Below are positions 1-7,980 of a stretch of 64,000 nt of DNA, in pieces. The notes under the pieces are model-generated. The model searched no databases. It was not told the DNA's origin and saw only the letters and a program-made list of their open reading frames with translations. The number at the start of each line of letters is the position of its first letter. Within the stretch, counting starts at the first letter, position 1. The stretch is taken from NCBI RefSeq assembly GCF_000379085.1, contig NZ_KB905378.1, forward strand, positions 853,864 through 917,863, given 5' to 3'. The stretch is from Halomicrobium katesii DSM 19301. Lineage in GTDB: Archaea > Halobacteriota > Halobacteria > Halobacteriales > Haloarculaceae. The position numbers and the translations under genes are program-made.

Positions 1-676
1 AGCGTGGATTTGGACGTTTCGGACAGGCAAGCACACGTTGTACGCGGTTAGACAGAGTCGTGAGAGTGATGTTCCCGCAGAAGTCCTCGGCGAGGACTTC
101 GCGGGAACGGTCATCTGTGACGGATGGACGGCGTATCCAGCCTTCAGCAGTAATCTTCAGCGGTGCTGGGCACATCTTTTCCGGGAAGCCGAAGACGCTG
201 CGAGTGACCACGAGGAGGCAGAACCGGTGTACCGATATCTCAAGCAGATGTTCGTCGGTCTCCAGTCGTGGCTGGAGACCGACCCGAGTCCTCGTGAACG
301 AGCGCAGATGCATCGCTCATGCCAGAACGGACTCAGATCGCTCGTTGAGCGGTCAGTGACCACCGAATCAGTGGTAACACTGCTCGGGAAAATCGAAGGT
401 GGGATCGACCACTGGCTCACCTTTGTGGGTGAGCCAGCGGTCTCCCCGACGAATAATACGGCTGAGAACGCACTTCGTGAACCTGTTGTTCTCCGGAAAA
501 TCATCGGCACGCTTCGGAATGACCGAGGAATGTTCGTTCACGAGACGGTCTTGTCCCTGCTGGCGACGTGGCGCCAGCAGGGACGCAATCCCTACCAAGA
601 GCTTCGTCGAGTCGTCAGCAGCAATGAGATGATCTCACGCGCTCACGCTGTGCCGGCTGTTGAGACCTCCGGGTAA
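1..676 (+). mobile_element. IS66-family transposase, 3' part (5' cut by window edge)
   Basis: Open from the first bases of the window (reading frame from base 2: AWIWTFRT...TLYAVRQSR) to TAA at 674-676, so the start lies outside. The visible 225 codons are the C-terminal half of an IS66-type DDE transposase: the second catalytic Asp lies in ICDGWTAYPAF, and the Glu in the family signature NNTAENALRE, followed by the usual R-G-M/F-H-E-T tail. It would cut and join DNA for its own insertion sequence. No stop or frameshift is seen in the visible part, so it could be intact. The right end of the IS probably lies just past 676, but no inverted repeat can be assigned because the left end is not in the window. 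Family assignment is firm; activity is unknown. Confidence 0.88.
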
Positions 677-694
677 ACACATACTATTGTTTAT

Positions 695-883
695 TTGTCC
701 CTGGCTGTTGGGAGAGATGCCCGCCTGTATCTGACCGCAATCGTCCTGTCGTTGGTCGCCGTCGCACTGAGCTACGAGTATGTCATTGACGGCCACCAGA
801 CGACAGCATTCTTCGCGATCATCGGTGTCGGGGCGTTGCTCGCAGCGGTCGTCATCGCAGCCGTTTTTGTGGGAAATCGGTGA
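695..883 (+). CDS. Small two-helix membrane protein, possibly 5'-truncated
   Basis: A 62-residue protein starting at TTG (695), with two hydrophobic segments (about residues 10-26 and 38-58) separated by a short polar loop (EYVIDGHQTT). No function can be assigned. It begins only 18 bases after the stop of the IS66 transposase and in the same frame, with no ATG or GTG nearby. The true 5' end may therefore have been removed or displaced by the insertion sequence, and the protein may be a remnant. Confidence 0.5.
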   Translation: MSLAVGRDARLYLTAIVLSLVAVALSYEYVIDGHQTTAFFAIIGVGALLAAVVIAAVFVGNR

Positions 884-1046
884 TCGGACGGTACGGTGCG
901 ACATCTTGTCCCCGTCTGCGCATGGCTCGACGAGCAGACAGTCGGAGAGTGAAGTTTGTTTCACCGCCGTTGTCGCCGTCCACGAGGCCGGCAAATACGG
1001 CCACGTATCTGTACGCTTTTGTGGCTCGACCCGCTGAATAGGAGTG
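884..1046. other. Intergenic, nothing recognised
   Basis: About 160 bases between the small membrane protein and the amidotransferase gene. I see no RNA gene, strong hairpin or convincing small ORF on either strand. Confidence 0.5.
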
Positions 1047-1766
1047 ATGAGCCTCAGGATCGCCTTGCTGAACGCGGCCCACGACGGGGCGCTCAACCGC
1101 CGGAACTTCCGGCGGGAGCTAGACGCCGACCTCGTCGAGTACGACGTGACCGAACGCGAACTGCCAGACACCTTCGCGTTCGACGGCTGTATCCTCACCG
1201 GGTCCCGCGCCTCCGTCTACTGGGAGGAGCCCTGGATCGCGGACCTGACCTCGTGGGTCCGCGACGCGGTCGAGCGCGACGTGGCGTTCCTGGGCGTCTG
1301 TTTCGGCCACCAGCTGCTCGCACACGCCCTGGGCGGCGAGGTCGAGCCGATGGACGAGTACGAGATCGGCTATCGGACGGTCGAGCACGACAGTACCAGC
1401 GAACTGCTCGACGGCGTCGACGAGCGGTTCACCGTCTTTACGACCCACTCCGACCGCGTCGTCGAGCTGCCACCGGGAGCCGAGCAGTTCGCCGCCAACG
1501 ACTACGGCATCCACGGGTTCCAGACCGAGGACGTGTTCTCGGTGCAGTTCCACCCCGAGTACGACACCGAGACGGCCCGCGAGGTCACCCGAGGCAAGGA
1601 CGACCAGCTCTCCGAAGAACGGATACAGCAGGTCCTCGGCGGGATCACGCCCGAGAACTACGACGCCGCCTGCGAGGCAAAACGCCTCTTCGACAACTTC
1701 ACGGAGTACCTCCGAGGGCGAGCCGCGACGGGGGAGTCCGGCGGCGTCGCGGCTGCAGACGACTGA
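1047..1766 (+). CDS. Class I glutamine amidotransferase domain protein
   Basis: A 239-residue stand-alone GATase1 domain of the GMP-synthase-like type. The nucleophile elbow GVCFGHQ carries the catalytic Cys, and QFHPEY carries the His and Glu of the triad. Such proteins release ammonia from glutamine or hydrolyse gamma-glutamyl bonds; the acceptor partner is not encoded nearby, so the substrate is unknown. ATG at 1047 is preferred to the GTG just upstream (1044) because the conserved strand LRIALLNAAHD follows it directly. It stands alone, with 113 bases before the next gene. The C-terminal tail (about residues 220-239) is low-complexity and acidic. Confidence 0.9.
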   Translation: MSLRIALLNAAHDGALNRRNFRRELDADLVEYDVTERELPDTFAFDGCILTGSRASVYWEEPWIADLTSWVRDAVERDVAFLGVCFGHQLLAHALGGEVEPMDEYEIGYRTVEHDSTSELLDGVDERFTVFTTHSDRVVELPPGAEQFAANDYGIHGFQTEDVFSVQFHPEYDTETAREVTRGKDDQLSEERIQQVLGGITPENYDAACEAKRLFDNFTEYLRGRAATGESGGVAAADD

Positions 1767-1879
1767 CGGCAGCAACACACTGGCAACGTGGACGAGCGCG
1801 ATCGGCCCCATCGGCTCCGATCGCTACGGCTCTCCTCACCCCGGACCACACTTTTGCCCGCGCCACGCGTAGCCGTCGT

Positions 1880-3106
1880 ATGCTCGACTATCTGGACCTG
1901 GAGAGCGACCTCGACGGCGAGGAGCGCCTGATCCGCGACACCGCCCGCGAGTTCGTCGACGAGCACGTTCGCCCCGAGATCGGCGAGTGGTTCGAGTCCG
2001 GGACCTCGCCCGACCACCTGTTCGAAGCGATGGGCGAACTGGACTTCTTCGCGCCGACGCTGTCGTGGGGAACGCTCCCGGGTGTGAGTCCCCGCTCGTA
2101 CGGCCTGCTCATGCAGGAACTGGAGGCCGGCGACTCCGGCGTGCGCTCGATGGCCAGCGTCCAGGGCGCGCTCGTGATGTCTCCGATCCACGAGTTCGGC
2201 AGCGAGGCCCAGCGCGAGCGGTGGCTGCCCGACCTCGCCGCGGGCGACGCCGTCGGCTGTTTCGGCCTGACAGAGCCAGAGCACGGCTCTGACCCGGCGA
2301 GCATGGAGACGACTGCGATGCCCGACGGAGACGGCTATCGGCTCTCGGGAACGAAGACGTGGATCACGAACGCGCCGATCGCCGACGTGGCCGTGATCTG
2401 GTGCAAGATCGACGACGGGGACGCCGGGACCGACGACCCCGTTCGGGGCGTTCTCGTCGATCTGGACGGCGACGGCGTCTCGGAGGAGCAAGGCGAGTCC
2501 GAGCCGCGTCAGACCGACCGGTCTGGCGGCGTCGAGACCAGCGAGATCGACGGGAAGCTCTCGATGCGGGCCTCTTCGACCGGCGAGATCCACCTCCGGG
2601 ACGCGTGGGTGCCAGAGGACGCCCTCCTGCCCGGCGTCGAGGGGATGAAAGGGCCGCTGTCATGTCTCACCGAAGCCCGCTACGGCATCGCGTGGGGCGC
2701 GGTCGGGGCCGCCCGAGACTGCTTCGAGGCGGCCCGCGAGTACGCCACCGATCGCGAGCAGTTCGGCGGTCCGATCGCCCGCTTCCAGCTCCAACAGGAG
2801 AAGCTCGCCGAGATGGCGACCCGCATTACGACCGCACAGCTGCTCGCCGACAGGCTGGCGACGCTGAAAGCGCGCGGCGATCTGCGCCCCCAGCAGGTGT
2901 CGATGGCGAAGCGAAACAACGTCCGGATGGCCCGCGAAGTCGCACAGACCGCCCGCGAGATACTGGGGGGCAACGGGATCACGACCGACTACCCGCCGAT
3001 GCGCCACGCCGCAAACATGGAGACAGTCTACACCTACGAGGGGACTCACGACATCCACACGCTGATCCTCGGGGCCGACCTGACCGGCATCGACGCCTTC
3101 GAGTAG
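1880..3106 (+). CDS. Acyl-CoA dehydrogenase, glutaryl-CoA dehydrogenase-like
   Basis: A 408-residue FAD-dependent acyl-CoA dehydrogenase. FAD-binding motifs CFGLTEPEHGSDP and TKTWITN are present, and the catalytic base is the Glu in YEGTHDIHTLILG near the C terminus. DSGVRSMASVQ matches the glutaryl-CoA dehydrogenase segment whose Arg binds the distal carboxylate of the substrate (family knowledge), so glutaryl-CoA or another dicarboxylyl-CoA is the likely substrate, feeding lysine/tryptophan/benzoate breakdown. Compared with my memory of the human enzyme there is an acidic insert of roughly 25 residues around 195-222 (containing DGDGVSEEQGESEPRQ) before IDGKLSMRAS. The start is ATG 1880. Electron-transfer flavoprotein genes are not in the window. 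Confidence 0.9.
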   Translation: MLDYLDLESDLDGEERLIRDTAREFVDEHVRPEIGEWFESGTSPDHLFEAMGELDFFAPTLSWGTLPGVSPRSYGLLMQELEAGDSGVRSMASVQGALVMSPIHEFGSEAQRERWLPDLAAGDAVGCFGLTEPEHGSDPASMETTAMPDGDGYRLSGTKTWITNAPIADVAVIWCKIDDGDAGTDDPVRGVLVDLDGDGVSEEQGESEPRQTDRSGGVETSEIDGKLSMRASSTGEIHLRDAWVPEDALLPGVEGMKGPLSCLTEARYGIAWGAVGAARDCFEAAREYATDREQFGGPIARFQLQQEKLAEMATRITTAQLLADRLATLKARGDLRPQQVSMAKRNNVRMAREVAQTAREILGGNGITTDYPPMRHAANMETVYTYEGTHDIHTLILGADLTGIDAFE

Positions 3107-3107
3107 C

Positions 3108-3191
3108 TATAGTAACAATTGAAACGATTTACACACCGATCGCACTGCTGTCGTTCGATCGGGTGTGCATTGATTTTCAATGGCTACTATA
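3108..3191. repeat. Family D palindromic element, 84 bp
   Basis: An imperfect palindrome whose left end TATAGTAACAATTGAAA pairs with the complement of the right end (TATAGTAGCCATTGAAA); inner arms share ACACACC/GCACACC followed by GATCG. It begins one base after the stop of the acyl-CoA dehydrogenase gene and runs into the cupin gene on the other strand, supplying that protein's last four residues (Y-S-S-H) and its stop. This looks like a MITE-type insertion between convergent genes. I recall similar sequences in other haloarchaea, but this is unverified. Confidence 0.7.
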
Positions 3192-3650
3192 TTCGAATCG
3201 CCCGGTTCTGGCACCGCAGTCGACACACAGCGTCACGAGAGCGTCGTCGGCCCAGTCGACGGTCTGTTCGGTTCGCTCCCCGCAGTCGGGACACGCACGC
3301 ACCATCTCCGTGTCGCCGCTGGCTTCGGGAGCACCGACGGCCAGTGCGACGACTCGCTCGTCGCCCGCGTTGCGCCCGAGCTGCCACTCGCCCGGTGCGA
3401 ACCGGATCACCTCGTCGGGGCCGACCGCCACCGGCCCGTCCTCGGTCTCGAAGGTGGCGGTCCCCTGGAAGACGTAGAAGACCTCTTCCTGATCGCTGTG
3501 GCGGTGATAGCCGAAGCCGAAGCTGTCGCCGGGCGCGAGTTCGTAGTAGTTGAGAGCGACCTCGGCCGTCTCCAGCGCCGGGCCGAGCGCTCGCTTGACG
3601 GCCGCGGGACCGATCCGTGCCTCCACGTCGTCGATGCTGATCCGTTCCAT
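3177..3650 (-). CDS. Cupin protein with C-terminal zinc-ribbon-like tail
   Basis: A 157-residue protein. The N-terminal part (about residues 1-105) is a single cupin barrel: the first cupin motif is visible in YHRHSDQEEVFYVFQG, the second in the GPDEVIRF...PGEWQ region. The C-terminal part has two CxxC pairs (CPDCG and CVDCG) that should bind zinc. The substrate is unknown; such fusions may be sugar-binding or regulatory. Start ATG 3650 is chosen over an upstream in-frame codon because MERISIDDVEARIG is the usual cupin lead-in. The last four residues and stop are encoded by a palindromic repeat, so the original C terminus may have been a little different. Confidence 0.82.
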   Translation of the reverse strand: MERISIDDVEARIGPAAVKRALGPALETAEVALNYYELAPGDSFGFGYHRHSDQEEVFYVFQGTATFETEDGPVAVGPDEVIRFAPGEWQLGRNAGDERVVALAVGAPEASGDTEMVRACPDCGERTEQTVDWADDALVTLCVDCGARTGRFEYSSH

Positions 3651-3764
3651 ACACGGGCTGGGACTGCCAGCCGAAAAAGTCCTCATACGGGCAGTCGTCG
3701 GAATGTAGCGGTGAACGTCTCCCCCGTGGCGACGGTCACCGGTAGGCGACGACGACGTTCCGCA

Positions 3765-3929
3765 TCACTCCGTTCGGTCGATGTCGAGCTCCTCGTCGAG
3801 ATCGCCGAGCCACTCGGTCTCTTCGAGTTCTTCGAGTTGCTCGCGGAAGTGAGTCTTGCAGACCCCCACAGAGATACCGTCTTTCTCGACTGCGATGTCC
3901 GCCTCACTCTCGCAGTAGTGACATTGCAT
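3765..3929 (-). CDS. Small zinc-finger-like protein, 54 aa
   Basis: A 54-residue ORF starting MQCHYCESEADIAVEKDG. It has a Cys-x2-Cys pair at residues 3-6 and a second Cys-Lys-Thr-His group around 24-27 (a CxxH knuckle), then an acidic helical tail ending DIDRTE. This layout matches a conserved family of tiny haloarchaeal zinc-finger proteins (DUF6757-like, from memory). The role is unknown; many such mini-proteins bind nucleic acid or protein partners. It lies between the cupin and PHP genes, all on the minus strand. Confidence 0.75.
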   Translation of the reverse strand: MQCHYCESEADIAVEKDGISVGVCKTHFREQLEELEETEWLGDLDEELDIDRTE

Positions 3930-3974
3930 ACGACGTGGTTGGGTCCCTGTGACATTGAATGCTCCGTTCGCCGG

Positions 3975-4760
3975 TCACTCCGGCGACACGTCCAGGGCGT
4001 CCCGAACGCGCTCCCACTGGGCGCTGTCCAGACCGGCCAGGCCCAGCCGGTCGTCGTGCGCGTCGCTCCCGCCGGTCACCAGCAGGTCGTGGCGCTCGAT
4101 GGCTCGGTCGACGGCAGACAGGTCGGGGTCGTCGGCGTAGGGGTAGGGACGTTCGACGGCGTCGAGCGTGTCACAGAGCGCGAGCGCGCTCTCGGGGTCG
4201 TCGTAGCGCAGCGGATGGGCCAGTCCCACGAGTCCGCACGCGTCGGCCAGTAACTCTCGGCCCCGCTCGAAAGAGGGGACTTCGCGGGAGACGTAACACG
4301 GACAGTCGTCGCCGATGAGGTGGGCGAACGCGCCGTCGACGTCGTAGTCGCTGACCTCCGCGATCGCGCGTGCGATGTGTGGCCGACCCAGTCCGGGCCG
4401 CGGTTCGATCGGCAGCGAAACGGACAGTCGCTCCTCGACGCAGTCGACGATAGCCGCCCCGCGCTCGGCCCGGTTTCGCTGGATGCGCTCGCACTCGGCG
4501 ACCAGCGCGTCCGTCGGCGAGACGCCGTAGCCGAGCAGGTCGAGACGCTGCTGGCCGGCCTCGACCCGGAGTTCGATCCCGTGGACGACCGTGACCCCCT
4601 CGCGTGTCGTCACGGGGGCGTCGAGGTCGGGCGAGAGCCGGTCGTGATCTGTCACCGCGACGGCGTCGAGGCCGCCGCGCCGTGCGGCCGCCGGCACCTC
4701 GTCGAGGGACAGCGTCCCGTCGGAACGCTGCGTGTGGACGTGGAGGTCCGCGACAGTCAT
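3975..4760 (-). CDS. PHP-domain metal-dependent phosphoesterase
   Basis: A 261-residue PHP-domain protein. Metal-binding motifs are DLHVHTQRSDG at the N terminus, VTDHD near residue 40, GIELRVEAG, and GGSDAHDDR near the C terminus; this is the set seen in TrpH/YciV-type phosphoesterases that cleave 3',5'-nucleotide diphosphates or short oligonucleotides. ATG 4760 places DLHVHT at residue 5, as expected; upstream in-frame codons run into the AT-rich divergent promoter and are not credible. Specific substrate not known. Confidence 0.88.
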   Translation of the reverse strand: MTVADLHVHTQRSDGTLSLDEVPAAARRGGLDAVAVTDHDRLSPDLDAPVTTREGVTVVHGIELRVEAGQQRLDLLGYGVSPTDALVAECERIQRNRAERGAAIVDCVEERLSVSLPIEPRPGLGRPHIARAIAEVSDYDVDGAFAHLIGDDCPCYVSREVPSFERGRELLADACGLVGLAHPLRYDDPESALALCDTLDAVERPYPYADDPDLSAVDRAIERHDLLVTGGSDAHDDRLGLAGLDSAQWERVRDALDVSPE

Positions 4761-4877
4761 ACCGGGGCGTGGTTCCCCGAACGCAAGCCGCTTCGGGTCG
4801 TGGCCCTTATACACATTAAGGAGTGTATTAATTATTAATAATGAAGGTTTATTATCGTTCATTAACTTTTCAGAGCC
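4761..4877. promoter_or_regulatory. AT-rich divergent promoter region
   Basis: The sequence between the divergent PHP and DUF5789-like genes drops sharply in GC (runs such as TTAATTATTAATAATG around 4830-4842) compared with the GC-rich surroundings. This is typical for haloarchaeal BRE/TATA regions serving both directions. An exact box cannot be assigned by eye. Confidence 0.5.
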
Positions 4878-5165
4878 ATGCGACTGTTCGACAGCGCAGA
4901 CGAGATGTTCACGGCACAGAGCTACCCCGCGACGACGACCGATCTGATCGAATCACACGGTCACCTCACCCTGGAGTTGCCCAACGGCTCGGAGACGATC
5001 GCCGACGTGCTGGGCCGCCTGACCGAGGAGACCTACGACACCGAGAACGAGGCCAGACTGGCGGCCTACAGCGCCGTCAGCCAGAAGGGCATCGGTCGAA
5101 AGGGCTACTCCGACCGCGATCCGATCGCGATGGGCGAGGACGGCCCGGACCAGGTCTCCTTCTAG
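4878..5165 (+). CDS. DUF5789-like small haloarchaeal protein
   Basis: A 95-residue acidic soluble protein (MRLFDSADEMFTAQSYPATT...). The sequence matches my memory of the conserved haloarchaeal DUF5789 family, with the core EETYDTENEARLAAYSAVS and the GRKGYSDRDP segment. There is no membrane segment or cysteine. Function unknown. It is divergently transcribed from the PHP phosphoesterase, and a T-rich stretch (CCTTTTTTCGC) directly follows the stop and may terminate transcription. Confidence 0.75.
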   Translation: MRLFDSADEMFTAQSYPATTTDLIESHGHLTLELPNGSETIADVLGRLTEETYDTENEARLAAYSAVSQKGIGRKGYSDRDPIAMGEDGPDQVSF

Positions 5166-5294
5166 ACCACCTTTTTTCGCTTCGGGTTTCCTCGTTCGCT
5201 TTGCTCACGGGTCGTCCCTCCCCGTTCGCCTCGAGGCCCGCCTTCGGTGCGCCTCGCACCGCTCGCTGTGGGACCCCTCGCGCAAAAACGTCCT

Positions 5295-5338
5295 CAGAGA
5301 TCGAAGATCTCTGATGGGCTCACAAGAGCAAGCTCTTG
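5295..5338. terminator. Two tandem perfect hairpins in an intergenic gap
   Basis: CAGAGATC-GAA-GATCTCTG at 5295-5313 (8 bp stem, 3 base loop) and CAAGAG-CAAG-CTCTTG at 5323-5338 (6 bp stem, 4 base loop). They lie between two convergent genes (DUF5789-like ending 5165, membrane protein ending 5423), a natural place for bidirectional termination or RNA 3' end protection. Nothing else is recognised in the gap 5166-5422. Confidence 0.5.
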
Positions 5339-5422
5339 GGAACGTGGGCGAAAAAGGCCGATAGCTCGGTCACGACTGGGACTGGACAACTCTCCAGTCT
5401 GGCAACGAAGCCACGGCCTCGC

Positions 5423-5695
5423 TCAGACGGACTCGATCTCGTCGTCGAACCGTTTGGTGTAGCGCATGACGACGTAGAAGATCCCGGACAGCGCGAGTAC
5501 CGCACCGCCGCCGTAGCTGGCCATGTTGAGTGGCGTAGGGCGAAACTGGACGCCGAAGAGACCGACCGGGACGGCGGCGTCGTTGCTGATCACGAGACCG
5601 ACGAAGGCACCGAAGCCGATCCCGAGTGCGAGAGCGCCGACGAACACCCAGGCGACGACGCGGCGGCCGGAGGTGGTCGATTCTGGTTCGCTCAT
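5423..5695 (-). CDS. Small two-helix membrane protein
   Basis: A 90-residue protein with an N-terminal cytoplasmic stretch (MSEPESTTSGRR), a first membrane helix at about 13-36, a short loop (NDAAVPVGLFGVQFRPTP), a second helix at about 58-78, and a charged tail. I recall similar proteins as DUF7520 or 'cox cluster' proteins, but cannot confirm this. No oxidase genes are nearby, so no role is assigned. Confidence 0.65.
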   Translation of the reverse strand: MSEPESTTSGRRVVAWVFVGALALGIGFGAFVGLVISNDAAVPVGLFGVQFRPTPLNMASYGGGAVLALSGIFYVVMRYTKRFDDEIESV

Positions 5696-5863
5696 GGTGG
5701 TGGCCGCCGAGGGTCCGACGGCGTTGTCGGTCGTTACGACTCGACGGACAAGTGGCTACCGGGAACGAGCGAGGACAACGCCGGTCCCGTTGCCTCCCGT
5801 TCCAGAATTGTGACGGATGCCACATTCGTTATCCTTTTCCCGCGATAGTGCCAACTCGTGCGT

Positions 5864-6562
5864 ATGGCAGAGACAACGCGGGCCGTCGGCCACGACGAGC
5901 TGGCGACGCTGAAGTTGCTGGCCCTCGACGGCGCGATCGAAGGCGAGCGAAAGGAGTCCTGTTCGGCGCTCGCCGACCGGCTGGACGCCTCCAACCAGAC
6001 CGCCTCGCGGCGGCTCCAGCGGCTGGAGGAAGCGGAGATGATCGATCGAGACATCGTGGGCGACGGACAGCTCATCCGGATCAGCGAGGTCGGCGAGCGG
6101 GCTCTCCAGCGAGAGTACGCCGACTACCGACGGATCTTCGAGGGAGCCGTCGGCGTCGATCTGGGCGGGATCGTCACCTCCGGCATGGGCGAGGGGCGAC
6201 ACTACATCACGCTGCCGGGATACATGGAGCAGTTCATCGACAAGCTCGGCTACGAGCCCTTCGCCGGGACGCTCAACGTCGACCTCGTCGAGGAGAGCGT
6301 CCGCAAGCGCGCGCGGCTGAGCGCCTTCGAGCCCGTCACGATCGAGGGCTGGGAGGACGAGGAGCGAACGTACGGCCCGGCGTACTGCTATCCGGCCTCC
6401 GTCGTCGCTGGGGACAGCGAGTACGAGCCCGCCCACGTCATCGCCCCCGAGCGAACCCACCACGGAGAGAGCCAACTGGAAGTGATCGCCCCGGAAAAAC
6501 TCCGCGACGTGGTCGGCCTGGCCGACGGTGACGAGGTGACTGTCCATGTCTCGGAGCAGTGA
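5864..6562 (+). CDS. ribK: CTP-dependent riboflavin kinase with N-terminal HTH
   Basis: A 232-residue archaeal riboflavin kinase. Residues 10-80 form a winged helix-turn-helix ([19 protein letters not shown]), and the rest is the archaeal RibK cradle-loop barrel with the diagnostic segments [20 protein letters not shown] and GTLNVDL. It makes FMN from riboflavin using CTP. ATG 5864 is preferred to GTG 5858. The gene overlaps ribB by 17 bases, so both are made from one transcript, and the HTH suggests the kinase may also regulate riboflavin genes, as reported for the RbkR subfamily. Confidence 0.92.
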   Translation: MAETTRAVGHDELATLKLLALDGAIEGERKESCSALADRLDASNQTASRRLQRLEEAEMIDRDIVGDGQLIRISEVGERALQREYADYRRIFEGAVGVDLGGIVTSGMGEGRHYITLPGYMEQFIDKLGYEPFAGTLNVDLVEESVRKRARLSAFEPVTIEGWEDEERTYGPAYCYPASVVAGDSEYEPAHVIAPERTHHGESQLEVIAPEKLRDVVGLADGDEVTVHVSEQ

Positions 6563-7214
6563 GCAGGCAGCGACGGGTGCCGACGACGCCATCGCGGCCT
6601 TTGGCCGCGGCCAGCCGATACTGATCCACGACGCGGCCGACCGCGAGGGCGAGGTCGATCTGGTGTATCCGGCCGGCGCAGTGACGCCAGACGCCGTCGC
6701 CCGGCTGCGCAACGACGCCGGCGGACTGGTCTGTGTCGCGCTCTCCGATGGCGTCGCCGAGTCGTTCGGTCTCCCCTTCATGCAGGAGTCGCTCGACCAC
6801 CCCAGTGCCGCCGATCACGAACTGGGGTACGACGAACGCTCGTCGTTCTCGCTGACGGTCAACCACCGCGACACCCACACCGGCATCACCGACGAGGACC
6901 GGTCGCTGACGATCACCGAACTCGCGGGGGCCGCGAGCGAGCCCGACGGAACGACCTTCTCCGAACAGTTCCGGTCGCCGGGCCACGTGACGCTGCTGCG
7001 CGGTGCGCCCGGACTGCTCTCGGACCGGCTGGGACACACCGAACTCGGGCTGGCCGTCGCCGCGGCGGCCGACCAGCCGCCGGCCGTCGTGGTCTGTGAG
7101 ATGCTCGACGACGAGACCGGCGGCGCGCTCTCGCCCGCGGCGGCCCGGGCCTACGCCGAGCGCGAAGGGCTGGCCTACGTCGAGGGCAGCGCGCTCGTCG
7201 AGCGACTGGGATGA
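6546..7214 (+). CDS. ribB: 3,4-dihydroxy-2-butanone 4-phosphate synthase
   Basis: A 222-residue RibB converting ribulose 5-phosphate into the four-carbon unit of riboflavin. The acidic active-site loop [12 protein letters not shown] is near residue 35, the Arg/Asn/Gly segment [13 protein letters not shown] follows, the HRDTHTGIT motif is at about 103-110, and [11 protein letters not shown] with the [11 protein letters not shown] histidine closes the site. There is no fused GTP cyclohydrolase II domain, which is normal in archaea. Translationally coupled to ribK by a 17-base overlap. Confidence 0.92.
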   Translation: MSRSSEQAATGADDAIAAFGRGQPILIHDAADREGEVDLVYPAGAVTPDAVARLRNDAGGLVCVALSDGVAESFGLPFMQESLDHPSAADHELGYDERSSFSLTVNHRDTHTGITDEDRSLTITELAGAASEPDGTTFSEQFRSPGHVTLLRGAPGLLSDRLGHTELGLAVAAAADQPPAVVVCEMLDDETGGALSPAAARAYAEREGLAYVEGSALVERLG

Positions 7215-7257
7215 GAGAAGCGATACATTTGAGCCACCAGGCCGACTGGCTGGAACC

Positions 7258-7500
7258 GTGTCCGGAACACGACTCGCCGGAGTCGGCCCGAACAGTCGAC
7301 GACTGCTGGTGATCGCCGGGTTCTGTCTCGGCATGGGCCTGGGTCCCTTCGTACTCACCGTCCTGACGACACCGGTCGGCTTCTTCCTGGGCGAAACCGT
7401 CGCATCGCTGTTCTGGCCGACGGTGCAGTTCCTCGGTGTCGTCTTCGCCGCGATCGCCCTCTCGACGATCGATCTCGATGCGACCAGTGAGACGCACTGA
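7258..7500 (+). CDS. Small two-helix membrane protein
   Basis: An 80-residue protein beginning at GTG 7258 (VSGTRLAGVGPNSRRLL), with membrane helices at about 15-38 and 46-68. It lies 43 bases downstream of ribB and may be the last gene of that operon. Function unknown. The start is a choice: upstream in-frame sequence is antisense noise over ribB, and GTG 7258 leaves a plausible short N terminus. Confidence 0.55.
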   Translation: MSGTRLAGVGPNSRRLLVIAGFCLGMGLGPFVLTVLTTPVGFFLGETVASLFWPTVQFLGVVFAAIALSTIDLDATSETH

Positions 7501-7527
7501 CCGCGTCGTCGCCCACCCCGAACGAGG

Positions 7528-7545
7528 TTCCAACAACCGTCCGTA
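7528..7545. repeat. Possible right-end fragment of a family A element
   Basis: TCCAACAACCGTCCGTA followed by TGA resembles the right terminal 17-18 bases of the family A copy at 26751-26829. No matching left arm precedes it, so this is at most a decayed relic. Confidence 0.35.
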
Positions 7546-7555
7546 TGAGTGGTAG

Positions 7556-7918
7556 TGTTCAGATAAGCAACTGCGTCAGTAGACTTGTAGACACCGAAAG
7601 CCCTCGGCCCGCTCGGCGGTTCTGTGGCGGATATCCTCACTACGCTCGGATAGTGCCGCCGCAGAACCGTCGACCGCGCCTCACCCTTTCATCCGCCAGG
7701 TATCGGCTATTTGATCGTCTGAGCCCTGGCAGATGAAAGGGCGAGTGCTGCGTAACGGCGGAGCCGTCACGTTATAGCCGGCCGGTGGAACCGGCCGGCC
7801 CTTGCGAGAACCCGGACCCCGCAAGCACCTACCGGAGCGCAGCGTGGGTCCTGGGACCGCAACTGTACGAGGGCTTTCGATACTTCACTTCCGCCACTCT
7901 CGATCTCTTATTTGAACA
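7556..7918. repeat. Family C element C1: symmetric ends, nested hairpins
   Basis: A 363 bp non-coding element. Each end has the same 51 bp layout in inverted orientation: TGTTCARATAAG (7556-7567 and complement 7907-7918), exactly 27 unmatched bases, then CGAAAGCCCTCG (7595-7606 and complement 7868-7879). Inside are three strong hairpins: CGGTTCTG/CGCAGAACCG around 7616-7669, CCCTTTCATC...GATGAAAGGG around 7684-7741, and GCCGGCCGG-TGGAA-CCGGCCGGC near 7777-7799. No credible ORF. It could be a MITE with a structured interior or a structured RNA. Shares its end layout with the 101 bp element at 38893-38993. Confidence 0.6.
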
Positions 7919-7980
7919 CCGTCGGCTCCACGGCGCGGAGCCGTCGCTCACCGACGAGAAAAAACGGAGAAGCTTGGAGC

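Noticed and set aside
7556-7918. RNase P RNA, SRP (7S) RNA or another known RNA gene
   Set aside because: No RNase P core signatures or SRP helix 8 motifs could be recognised; the symmetric inverted ends favour a repeat element. Covariance-model search would decide.
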